Assembly (NCBI GenBank): GCA_026394635.1
Contig: JAPKXV010000374.1
Span: 1 to 9,024 of the forward strand
Reading direction: 5' to 3'
Source of the DNA: Methanoregula sp.
Lineage (GTDB): Archaea; Halobacteriota; Methanomicrobia; Methanomicrobiales; Methanospirillaceae
DNA: 9,024 nucleotides
Shown: positions 1 through 6,651 of the stretch, one piece after another
Layout: the number at the start of each line of letters is the position of its first letter
Numbering within the stretch: position 1 is the stretch's first letter
The notes under the pieces: model-generated
The model's input: the letters and a program-made list of their open reading frames with translations, nothing else
The model's database searches: none
Told to the model about the DNA's origin: nothing
Program-made: the position numbers and the translations under genes

Positions 1-482
1 AAATCCAGACCATGGCGCAGATCCATACCCGGCTCTATGAGAGTAAACAGTTCGGAAAAATCAGCTTGCCGGGTCAGATCCACGACCAGATAGCCGGGTT
101 ATCAAATATTTATTCACATAAGGGACACGAGATCAGCTGTGAGATTAATTCCAATGAAGTATTTCTCCCGGTAGATCAGGCTATCCCCTGTGCGCTTGTC
201 GTGAATGAGATCCTCTCGAACGCGTATAAACATGCCTTCAAAGGGAAAAAACAAGGTACAATTGAGATTTTTGCATTGCAGAAGGATGGAAAGATCAGAA
301 TCACTGTCCGTGATGATGGAGTAGGGCTGCCCAGCAATTTTGATATCAGTCATACCACCAGTCTTGGACTCAAACTGATCAGGACACTGGTGCAGCACCA
401 GTTAAAGGGATCAATTTCGTTTAAGAGCCAGAATGGTACTGAAATCAGTATGGAATTTCCTGTTACAATGGTGGGGACTTAA
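1..482 (+). CDS. Sensor histidine kinase, C-terminal part (partial, runs off the window)
   Basis: The reading frame is open from the left edge (I-Q-T-M-A-Q-I-H...) to TAA at 480-482; the internal ATG at 12 is unlikely to be the start because the matching region in the second copy (4217) lies deep inside a kinase. What remains is the end of the HisKA_2 dimerisation domain and the HATPase_c domain: the N box around VVNEILSNAYKH, the G1 box DDGVGLP, and the G2-type SLGLKLIRTL. The protein would bind ATP and phosphorylate a partner response regulator; that partner should be the gene starting 2 nt downstream, which is broken. By my hand alignment it differs from the kinase end at 4217-4687 at about 28 of 156 residues. 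The sensor half is outside the window, so the signal is unknown. Confidence 0.9.
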   Translation, partial: IQTMAQIHTRLYESKQFGKISLPGQIHDQIAGLSNIYSHKGHEISCEINSNEVFLPVDQAIPCALVVNEILSNAYKHAFKGKKQGTIEIFALQKDGKIRITVRDDGVGLPSNFDISHTTSLGLKLIRTLVQHQLKGSISFKSQNGTEISMEFPVTMVGT

Positions 483-517
483 CTATGTCGAAAATACTTG
501 TTGTTGATGATGAAGCG
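1..517 (+). repeat. Direct repeat copy 1 (kinase end plus first 11 codons of a response regulator)
   Basis: This stretch aligns without indels to 4206-4722 at a constant offset of 4205 bp. Both ends are almost identical at base level: the first 60 or so bases, and the run from about 410 through the kinase stop into codon 11 of the response regulator. The middle is more diverged. Similarity ends abruptly at 517/518. Copy 1 may extend left of the window. Confidence 0.9.
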
Positions 518-559
518 GACAAAACCGTGGGGAGTATCCGGGTTTCCCCTTGTCAGGAA

Positions 560-575
560 GGCGTTTTAGAACGCC
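560..575 (+). other. Small perfect hairpin
   Basis: GGCGTT and AACGCC form a 6-bp perfect stem around the loop TTAG. It lies in the unrecognised stretch 518-733, just past the point where repeat similarity stops. No U-run follows, so it is not a convincing terminator; it may be chance. Confidence 0.3.
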
Positions 576-676
576 AGAGTTCGTGCGATGGGAAATATCG
601 GCAAGGGCAATGTTATGTATCTTGTTGCGCCGAAGGACCCTGGAATCGGGAATGTATTCCCGGTAGCCCATCCTCC

Positions 677-686
677 TTTAAATATA
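677..686 (+). promoter_or_regulatory. Probable TATA box of the kaiC operon
   Basis: TTTAAATATA is a good archaeal TATA-box match. It lies 48 nt upstream of the kaiC ATG, which predicts a transcript start near 708-712 and a short leader of about 25 nt carrying the ribosome binding site AGGTGG at 719-724. No clear BRE is visible just upstream. Since the next three genes follow at 32, 1 and 2 nt, this is the likely promoter for all four. Confidence 0.6.
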
Positions 687-733
687 CAGTGCAGGTAATA
701 GTTTCATCAATGTCATAAAGGTGGTGCTGACGT

Positions 734-2455
734 ATGAAAAAAAATAAGATTGCCGTAATCGCAGGAACGGCAGAATTTGAAAAAGTCCCCTCAGGGATCA
801 AGGGCTTTGACGATATTACCGGAGGCGGACTCCCGAAAGGACGACCGTCTCTTGTCAGTGGCGGCCCGGGGTGCGGGAAAACACTTTTTGCAATGGAGTT
901 CATCGCCCGGGGGATAACCGATTATGGCGAACCCGGCGTCTTCGTCGCGTTTGAGGAGAAGATCGACGACCTGAAGAAGAATTTCAAATCGATGGGATTC
1001 GATCTCGACGACCTCGTCCGCCAGAAAAAACTGGTCCTCGACCACATCACTATCGACCGCTCCGAGTTCGAGGAGACCGGCGAGTACGACCTCGAAGGTC
1101 TGTTCATCCGGCTCGGAGGGATGATCGACGAGATCGGCGCGAAGCGGGTCGCCATCGACACCTTAGAGGCTCTCTTCTCCGGCTTTACCAATGAGGCGAT
1201 CCTCCGGTCGGAGCTGCGCCGGCTCTTCCTCTGGCTAAAGGACCGGGGTGTGACTGCTGTCATCACGGGCGAGCGCGGGGACCGGACGATCACCAAGTAC
1301 GGTCTTGAAGAGTATGTCGCAGACTGCGTCATCACTCTCGATCACCGGCTCATGAACCAGATCGCGACCCGGCGCCTGCGCGTCGTCAAGTACCGGGGCA
1401 GCATTCACGGCACGGACGAGTACCCGTTCCTGATCAGCAGCGATGGCATCTCCGTCCTCCCTATCACCTCGATGTCCCTCACCCACACAGCATCGGAGGA
1501 GCGGATCTCCACCGGTATACCCCGGCTCGATACGATGCTCGGGGGAAAAGGGTTCTACCGCGGGTCATCCATCCTTGTCTCCGGGCAGGCAGGGACGGGA
1601 AAGACAAGCATCGCCGCGACGTTTATCGATGCAGTGTGCAGACGCAACGAGAAGTGCCTCTTCTTCATCTTCGAGGAATCCGAGAGCCAGCTCATGCGGA
1701 ACATGAGGTCCATCGGGATCGACCTTGAACCGTGGGTCAAAAAAGGGCTCCTGAAGTGTCACGCGGTCCGACCGACGGCATACAGTCTCGAGATGCACCT
1801 TTCCATAATGCTGAAGCTCATCGGGGAGTTCAAGCCCAGAGTTGTGGCAGTCGATCCCATCTCCAACCTCTACCCCATCGGTGACGACATTCAGGTACGC
1901 TCGATGCTGATGCGCCTCATCGATTTTGCCAAGTCCCTCCAGATAACCGGGCTCTTCACCAACCTCTCGAACGACGCGAATTCCGGGACTTATACGTTCG
2001 AGCCGACCGAGATGCACGTATCTTCCCTGATGGATGCATGGCTCATCCTCAAGAACGTCGAGGGAAACGGGGAGCGGAATCGTGCGTTCTCCATCATCAA
2101 GGCACGGGGGATGGCACACTCAAACCAGCTCCGCGAGTTCGTCCTGTCGGATAAGGGCATCCAGCTCCTCGATGTATACAAGGGCAGCGAGGGCGTCTTC
2201 TTCGGCTCCGCCCGGATGGCGCAGGAAAGCGGGGAAATCGACGAACGGCTCCGCAAGAACGAGGAGATCGAACGGAAAAAGCGTGAGATTGAGAGCAAGC
2301 GGAAGCTGATGGAGATCGAAATCGAGATACTTAAAGAGAAGTACGCTCGTGAGGAGGTGGATATGAAGATCCTCATTGGACAGGATATCTCCCGCGAGAA
2401 AGCGGAAGCGAAGACCACAAAGGAGATCGCGACCCAGCGCCAGATCGACCGGTGA
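734..2455 (+). CDS. kaiC: KaiC family two-domain RecA-like ATPase
   Basis: The 573-residue protein has two KaiC (RecA-type) domains. The CI-like domain (about 15-245) has Walker A SGGPGCGKT at 42-50, catalytic Glu pair E74-E75 and Walker B Asp in RVAIDTLEALF at 138-148. The CII-like domain (about 250-485) has Walker A SGQAGTGKT at 283-291, Glu pair E314-E315 and Walker B VVAVDPISNLY at 370-380. Aligning MHVSSLMD with cyanobacterial SHISTITD places S430 and S431 at the KaiC phosphosites S431/T432, with T425 near T426; the downstream REFVLSDKG also matches. After about 495 a charged, Glu/Lys/Arg-rich tail, probably coiled coil, replaces the cyanobacterial C-terminal A-loop tail. KaiC forms cytoplasmic hexamers with slow ATPase and, in clocks, autokinase activity. 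The ATG at 734 has AGGTGG 9 nt upstream. It is followed immediately by kaiB. No kaiA is seen, as usual in archaea. Confidence 0.95.
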   Translation: MKKNKIAVIAGTAEFEKVPSGIKGFDDITGGGLPKGRPSLVSGGPGCGKTLFAMEFIARGITDYGEPGVFVAFEEKIDDLKKNFKSMGFDLDDLVRQKKLVLDHITIDRSEFEETGEYDLEGLFIRLGGMIDEIGAKRVAIDTLEALFSGFTNEAILRSELRRLFLWLKDRGVTAVITGERGDRTITKYGLEEYVADCVITLDHRLMNQIATRRLRVVKYRGSIHGTDEYPFLISSDGISVLPITSMSLTHTASEERISTGIPRLDTMLGGKGFYRGSSILVSGQAGTGKTSIAATFIDAVCRRNEKCLFFIFEESESQLMRNMRSIGIDLEPWVKKGLLKCHAVRPTAYSLEMHLSIMLKLIGEFKPRVVAVDPISNLYPIGDDIQVRSMLMRLIDFAKSLQITGLFTNLSNDANSGTYTFEPTEMHVSSLMDAWLILKNVEGNGERNRAFSIIKARGMAHSNQLREFVLSDKGIQLLDVYKGSEGVFFGSARMAQESGEIDERLRKNEEIERKKREIESKRKLMEIEIEILKEKYAREEVDMKILIGQDISREKAEAKTTKEIATQRQIDR

Positions 2456-2487
2456 CCCGGACCGCACCAGTGAGACGAGGTGAACGT

Positions 2488-2829
2488 ATGCCAACAAAAC
2501 CTAAGACCAATCAGAAGGAGAAAAAGAAGGAGAAGAACGAAGAGCCGGAGGGTGAAACATGGATCCTGCGGCTATACGTTGCAGGGCAGACCCCGAATTC
2601 TTTGATTGCTTTTGAAAATCTCAAGAAGATCTGCGAAGATCATCTCGAATGCAAGTATACCATTGAGGTCATCGATCTCACAAAACACCCACAGCTCGCA
2701 AAAGATCACCAGATCATCGCCGTCCCCACCCTGATCCGGAAGCTCCCGGTCCCGGTCAAGAAGATCATCGGGAACCTTTCCAACACCGAAAGAGTTCTTG
2801 TGGGTCTGGACCTCCTGAAGGTGACGTAA
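2488..2829 (+). CDS. kaiB: KaiB family protein
   Basis: The 113-residue protein has a Lys/Glu-rich N-terminal extension (1-22) and then a complete KaiB thioredoxin-like fold: WILRLYVAGQTPNS at 25-38, a helix ending in KKICEDHL, YTIEVIDLTKHPQLA near 57-71, then IIAVPTLIRKLPVPVKKIIGNLS and ERVLVGLDLL. These match cyanobacterial KaiB blocks almost one for one, including the PTL...LPxPV...IIGxLS run. In clocks KaiB changes fold, binds the KaiC CI ring and displaces the SasA kinase. I chose ATG 2488 because AGGTGA lies at 2478-2483; an alternative GTG at 2452 overlaps the kaiC stop but adds only 12 non-conserved residues. It is the second gene of the operon, 32 nt after kaiC. Confidence 0.95.
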   Translation: MPTKPKTNQKEKKKEKNEEPEGETWILRLYVAGQTPNSLIAFENLKKICEDHLECKYTIEVIDLTKHPQLAKDHQIIAVPTLIRKLPVPVKKIIGNLSNTERVLVGLDLLKVT

Positions 2830-2830
2830 C

Positions 2831-3004
2831 GTGAATGCTACCGTAAAGAAGAAGGCACAAGGCGATGTGACCGCCGAGTATGAGGCGGCACTAAAGAAGC
2901 GGAAGACCGATCACTACGTGCTCCGGCTCTACATCGCCGGCAACAACATCCGGTCACAGACCGCGGTCGAGAACGTGAAGAGGATCTGCGAGGAGTACCT
3001 GAAA
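2831..3004 (+). other. Truncated second KaiB domain (N-terminal half only)
   Basis: Residues 1-58 of the mosaic kinase: a charged lead-in, then YVLRLYIAGN and AVENVKRICEEYLKG, matching the beta1-alpha1 part of KaiB and closely parallel to the intact neighbour (ILRLYVAGQ, AFENLKKICEDHL). The blocks for the second half (EVIDL, PTL, LPxP, IIGxLS) are absent. Tandem kaiB genes beside kaiC are the simplest ancestral state, so this is probably a kaiB cut in half. Confidence 0.85.
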
Positions 3005-4687
3005 GGCTACACCCCCAACCCCTGCGTAATATGCAACGAGAAGATAAAATTCGGACTTTTGCATGAGAAGGCGCTCTCATTAGACGCAGATCTTATAGCA
3101 ACCGGCCATTACGTCGATAAGGGTTTTAATAAGAGAACCGGCAGATTTTTTCTTAAAGAGGGGCCTCACAACAGTAACAGACCCAGCATGACAAAAAACA
3201 CTGCCGGAAATGGCATGAAACGGGAAGAAGCGGACCTCAAAAAAGAGGTCGAGGAGCTACGCGGAAAGGTCAGCGAGCTCGAAGAAACCCTCGACGCTAT
3301 CCGAACGGGTGAAGTTGATGCAATCGTCGTGTCGAAAGGTGACGCCCAGCATGTCTACACGATCGACGGAGCAGACCACCCGTACCGGGCTCTCGTAGAG
3401 AATATCAGGGAAGGTGCGCTCACCCTCTCCCGGACCGGGATGATCCTGTACACCAACACGCGATTTGTCGAAATGGTGCAGTTGTCCCCGGACAAGGTGC
3501 CCGGCACGTCTATCTTCGATCACGTCTGCCAGGAGTACCGCACTAAGATCGAGGAGGCGCTGAGCGAGATAGTGAAAACGGCATGCCGGATCAATGTCCG
3601 GATCCGGCAGGGGACTGGTTCCCTCCCTGTCATCATCTCCATGAACTCGCTCTTCTCTGATGAGGACACGAAGATCAGCGTCGTCGTCACCGACCGGAGA
3701 AAAGACGAAAACCGGATCCGTGACGCGGTTATTGCTGCTGACACCGACAACAAGATCATATTCTGGAACGAGGCAGCGACCAGGACGTACGGCTGGGAAC
3801 CCCAAGATGTCATCGGTCATAAGGCGATCGAAGTTGTAGTTCCGGAACTATCAAAAAAGGACGCACGGAAGATCTCGGCTCAGCTTAACAGAGGGGAGAT
3901 CTGGTCCGGGGAATACATCGTGCGTCACCGGGACAGTCACGAATTTCCCGTTCATGTAACTGACGCCCCCCTTTTCGATGACTACGGGAATCTCCTCGCT
4001 ATCATCAGCGCAAGTCATGACATCAGCGAACAGATTCAAAAAGAAGAGGAACTTGGTGCAGCTATCCAGGAAAAGGAAGTCCTGCTTCGCGAGATCCATC
4101 ACCGGGTCAAGAATAATCTCCAGCTGATATCCGGTCTGCTGGATATGACCCGGATGCGGACGGCTGATGAATCAACAAACAGCATACTGACCGATATAAT
4201 GCTCAAAATCCAGACCATGGCGCAGATCCATACCCGCCTCTATGAGAGTAAACAGTTCGGAAAAATCAGTATAACCGACCAGATCCGGGACCAGATAACG
4301 GCATTATCAAATATTTATTCCCATAAGGGCTGCGAGATCAATTGCGCGATTCATTCCCGGGAAGTATTTCTCCCGGTAGACCAGGCACTGCCCTGTGCAC
4401 TTGTTGTAAATGAAATCCTCTCGAATGCGTATAAACATGCCTTTGTGGGGCGAAAACAAGGCACAATTGAGATTTCTGCATTGCAGGAGAACGACCGGAT
4501 CAGAATCACTGTCTGTGATGATGGAGTAGGGCTACCCGACGATTTTGATATCAGCCGTACCAACAGTCTTGGACTCAAACTGGTCAGGACACTGGTGCAG
4601 CACCAGTTGAAGGGATCAATTTCGTTTAAGAGCCAGAATGGTACTGAAATTAGTATGGAATTTCCTGTTATAATAGAGGGAACATAA
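2831..4687 (+). CDS. Mosaic sensor kinase: half KaiB - MnmA-like fragment - PAS - PAS - HisKA_2 - HATPase
   Basis: One uninterrupted frame of 618 residues. Residues 28-58 (YVLRLYIAGN...CEEYLKG) are the first half of a KaiB fold. Residues 59-110 (YTPNPCVICNEKIKFG, then DADLIATGHYV) match the middle of MnmA/TrmU-type tRNA 2-thiouridylases. Residues about 130-160 are a Glu/Lys-rich coiled coil; PAS domains lie at about 182-290 and 296-400. The H box EIHHRVKNNL (421-430, acceptor probably H424), N box VVNEILSNAYKH, G1 box DDGVGLP and G2 SLGLKLVRTL complete the kinase. No membrane segments are seen, so it is cytoplasmic. GTG 2831 has GAAGGTGAC 6 nt upstream and starts 1 nt after the kaiB stop; internal ATGs at 3188 and 3215 could start an unfused kinase. 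The likely target is the regulator starting 2 nt downstream. Fusion of KaiB-like and kinase parts recalls SasA, but the KaiB half lacks its second half. Function of the fused N-terminus is doubtful. Confidence 0.9.
   Translation: MNATVKKKAQGDVTAEYEAALKKRKTDHYVLRLYIAGNNIRSQTAVENVKRICEEYLKGYTPNPCVICNEKIKFGLLHEKALSLDADLIATGHYVDKGFNKRTGRFFLKEGPHNSNRPSMTKNTAGNGMKREEADLKKEVEELRGKVSELEETLDAIRTGEVDAIVVSKGDAQHVYTIDGADHPYRALVENIREGALTLSRTGMILYTNTRFVEMVQLSPDKVPGTSIFDHVCQEYRTKIEEALSEIVKTACRINVRIRQGTGSLPVIISMNSLFSDEDTKISVVVTDRRKDENRIRDAVIAADTDNKIIFWNEAATRTYGWEPQDVIGHKAIEVVVPELSKKDARKISAQLNRGEIWSGEYIVRHRDSHEFPVHVTDAPLFDDYGNLLAIISASHDISEQIQKEEELGAAIQEKEVLLREIHHRVKNNLQLISGLLDMTRMRTADESTNSILTDIMLKIQTMAQIHTRLYESKQFGKISITDQIRDQITALSNIYSHKGCEINCAIHSREVFLPVDQALPCALVVNEILSNAYKHAFVGRKQGTIEISALQENDRIRITVCDDGVGLPDDFDISRTNSLGLKLVRTLVQHQLKGSISFKSQNGTEISMEFPVIIEGT
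3005..3163 (+). other. In-frame MnmA/TrmU-like fragment inside the kinase ORF
   Basis: About 52 residues follow the MnmA pattern TPNPC-V-x-CN-x-x-IKFG ... A-x-x-x-x-AD-x-IATGHYV ... GRFFLKEG. The Cys in VICN corresponds to the conserved catalytic-site Cys of MnmA as I recall it. The ATP-binding SGGVDSS loop before it and the DQSYFL region after it are missing, so no tRNA thiolase activity is possible. The DNA here is visibly more A+T rich than both sides, supporting a separate origin. Right-hand limit is approximate. Confidence 0.75.
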
Positions 4688-4722
4688 CTATGTCGAAGAT
4701 ACTTGTTGTTGATGATGAAGCG
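4206..4722 (+). repeat. Direct repeat copy 2 (kinase end plus start of intact response regulator)
   Basis: Partner of 1-517 at a constant offset of 4205 bp with no indels. It covers the last part of the mosaic kinase from ...KIQTMAQIHTRL to its stop, the 2-nt spacer, and the first 11 codons of the response regulator. Here, unlike in copy 1, the receiver domain continues normally. Confidence 0.9.
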
Positions 4723-6039
4723 ATCATCACGATGCAATTGGAAGAACGTTTAACCGCAATGGGATATACTGTTGCAGGCATGGCTGCGTCCGGTGAAGAC
4801 GCTATCGATAAGGCGCGGAGTCTCCGACCTGACCTTGTGCTGATGGATATCGTAATGCCAGGAAAGATGAATGGTATTGAAGCAGCACAAATCATAACAA
4901 AGGAACTGGATATCCCGGTTGTTTTTGTCACATCGTATGCTGACGATACCATCATTGAAAAAGCAAAAAGTGTCCGACCCTACGGCTATATTGTAAAACC
5001 ATTCAATGAACTGGAAATCAAAGCAGCCATTGAAGTGGCACTGTTCCGAAAAGCGACAGAACAAGAGGAGCAGAAATTAAGAATATCTGCACAGGAAAAA
5101 ATTTCAGCGGGAATAGAAACCGACACTCTGGCAGAGGATGGTCTTTCCTATCTCGATCTGCCGGAAATAAAAACCGTACTTTTAAAAGATATCTTCACCG
5201 AAATCGTTCTCTTCCTCTACACTGACCAGGTAGTAAAAGAGCCAATATTTAAATTTGCATTGGAAGAGGGTATAAAAAAAGGAGGACGCAATCTGTTTGC
5301 CTATTCCCAGTCAACTCTCCAGAAATATTTCCCAAAAGAGATCTCAAAAAAAGAACTTTACACCCACCGGATAAAAAGAAACGAAGTTTTTGCCCTGCTA
5401 CCCATCCTTGAAAAGTGCACTGAATCCATACTGTATGCAGGTGCAACGAATTCATTGCAAATCCTGCTTGATTTTTCTGAGACCGAAGAGTTCGATGATA
5501 TTCTTGCCATCAGGGATCTGCTTCTTTCAAAAAAGGAGAACAAGACCCCCGTGTCCGGGATCATTGCCCTGAATATAGGGAAAATCGATCATACCCTGAT
5601 AAAAACCTTGGCTGAGGGTATTCCCAAGATCATCGTATCAACCGGGAAAGAAACGACGCTTTCATTTGCCCATCATACATTTCCTGCCGATTCTGTTTCA
5701 GTTGTTCCCCAGTCAACCATCGATGATGTTATAAAAAAGTCACTGGAACCGGTGGTCCTCTCTCTTCTGGATAAACCGATTTCAGGGTATGATATCGTTC
5801 ATGAGATTTACAGGCGACACAATGTTCTTATTCCACAGGCAAGAGTTTACACCATCCTCCATGATCTTGAGGAAACCGGGTACCTTGAGATCAAGGTTTC
5901 AGGAAAATCCAAAATGTATTGTCCCACAGAAAAAGGAAAAAAACATATCAGCCAGAAACTCAATGACTTCAAGAGGGTGTTCCAGCATATATTAGTGAGC
6001 GAAAATAAAATAAACGCTGATATTACCGATAAAAAATAA
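4690..6039 (+). CDS. Response regulator: receiver - MEDS-like middle region - PadR-like winged helix
   Basis: The 449-residue protein starts with a CheY-type receiver (1-120): acidic pocket D8-D9, phospho-acceptor D53 in LVLMDIVMP, T81-S82 and K103 in IVKPF. A linker leads to about 160-320, where IVLFLYTD, IFKFALEEGIKKGGRNLFAYSQST and IPKIIVST loosely resemble MEDS/DUF835-like sensory regions of methanogens; this is a tentative match. Residues about 352-430 (EPVVLSLLDKPISGYDIVHEIY ... VYTILHDLEETGYLE ... YCPTEKGKK) fit a PadR-family DNA-binding winged helix. Phosphorylation by the upstream kinase should change DNA binding, making this the transcriptional output of the operon. The start at ATG 4690 lies 2 nt after the kinase stop and is fixed by the universal receiver N-terminus. 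Its targets are unknown. Confidence 0.9.
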   Translation: MSKILVVDDEAIITMQLEERLTAMGYTVAGMAASGEDAIDKARSLRPDLVLMDIVMPGKMNGIEAAQIITKELDIPVVFVTSYADDTIIEKAKSVRPYGYIVKPFNELEIKAAIEVALFRKATEQEEQKLRISAQEKISAGIETDTLAEDGLSYLDLPEIKTVLLKDIFTEIVLFLYTDQVVKEPIFKFALEEGIKKGGRNLFAYSQSTLQKYFPKEISKKELYTHRIKRNEVFALLPILEKCTESILYAGATNSLQILLDFSETEEFDDILAIRDLLLSKKENKTPVSGIIALNIGKIDHTLIKTLAEGIPKIIVSTGKETTLSFAHHTFPADSVSVVPQSTIDDVIKKSLEPVVLSLLDKPISGYDIVHEIYRRHNVLIPQARVYTILHDLEETGYLEIKVSGKSKMYCPTEKGKKHISQKLNDFKRVFQHILVSENKINADITDKK

Positions 6040-6651
6040 TGAGAAGGGTACCAGAAACCATCCAATGAGCCTATAATTTTTGAACTGCCATTGGGGGGAT
6101 TAAATTTTATAAACGACCGGTGTCCTTTGCGGCAACGAAATTTAAAACGTTTTGCAACTATTCAGATCCTAAAACACAAGTTCCCCATTTTTTCAAAAGT
6201 CCGGGGATTTCCCGATAGAAACAAACCGGCATAGCCGGGATCATCGAACGGCAGGATTGGATCCACTTAGCTCATCAGTAAAGATCGTACCGTTATAAGC
6301 CCGGATAGCCGGGTCAGAGATACGACTAAACCGGAACAGTCGGGCATAAAAGTCGGACATTCAAATGGATACCAGAATCCAAGAAAAAAACCGGGGCACA
6401 CCCGACCGGCTTCATTGTTATCCATTTTTTTGAGATCTCGCGTGACCATCAGTACCGATCTGTGCAATAGGTGGTGATCCGGTTCCAAACCGGGCGTATT
6501 TCCGGATAGACCGGTCTTTCGCGACCGTCTAGTTTCGGGGGTTTTTCGACACAGTTTCCCCGATTATCTATATAAACAGGCAGATTGGCGAACTGACGGT
6601 TTTACATGCAGAAAAACCGGCTAGTTTAAATCAGTTTGGAAGCAGGATCTG
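6040..6651. other. 612-bp intergenic region without a convincing gene; TATA boxes and CCGG hairpins
   Basis: No frame on either strand reads as a recognisable protein. It holds a TATA-like TTTTATAAAC at 6105-6114, a second TATA box at 6569-6576, and recurring CCGG-centred inverted repeats: CCGGC-ATA-GCCGG at 6226-6238, CCCGG-ATAG-CCGGG at 6300-6313, TAGACCGGTC/GACCGTCTA at 6507-6531 (one bulge), and TCGGGG/CCCCGA at 6535-6563. A TTTTT run at about 6077-6081 could end the kai operon transcript. A structured non-coding RNA or decayed mobile DNA are both possible. Confidence 0.5.
6569..6576 (+). promoter_or_regulatory. Probable TATA box
   Basis: TATATAAA within ATTATCTATATAAACAGG is a strong archaeal TATA match and predicts a transcript start near 6600. 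The next ORF start is GTG 6652, leaving a leader of about 50 nt. The inverted repeat TCGGGG/CCCCGA ends 6 bp upstream and could be an operator. Confidence 0.55.

Larger units (their letters stand above)
485..718 (+). pseudogene. Response regulator remnant, receiver domain truncated after 11 codons
   Basis: The frame opens with MSKILVVDDEA, identical to the start of the intact response regulator at 4690 and carrying the acidic-pocket residues D8 and D9. From codon 12 it has no resemblance to a receiver domain: there is no phospho-acceptor Asp near position 53, no conserved Thr/Ser and no KPF motif. The remaining 66 residues are Cys- and Ser-rich and look like chance translation of unrelated DNA up to TGA-type termination before 719. 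It sits 2 nt after the partial kinase, the same spacing as in the intact pair. I read it as a cognate regulator cut by the rearrangement that placed the kai operon here. A short functional peptide is very unlikely. Confidence 0.8.

Noticed and set aside
1565..2119. 184-residue minus-strand ORF opposite kaiC
   Set aside because: It overlaps the conserved CII domain of KaiC, whose motifs fix the coding frame; the antisense frame is open because of GC-rich codon bias.
2452..2487. Upstream GTG start for kaiB overlapping the kaiC stop
   Set aside because: The 12 added residues are not KaiB-like, and a good AGGTGA site stands before ATG 2488.
6267..6488. 73-residue ORF on the minus strand
   Set aside because: It has no recognisable motif or ribosome binding site and overlaps the CCGG hairpins; its openness is likely chance.
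6300..6500. Possible tRNA (GCCCGGATAGCCGGGT start, GGTTCCAAACC T-arm-like string)
   Set aside because: The parts are about 180 nt apart and no anticodon arm or matching acceptor stem can be assembled.
6226..6531. CRISPR array suggested by recurring CCGG motifs
   Set aside because: The repeats are only about 13 nt, imperfect and irregularly spaced (about 75 and 200 nt), with no cas genes nearby.
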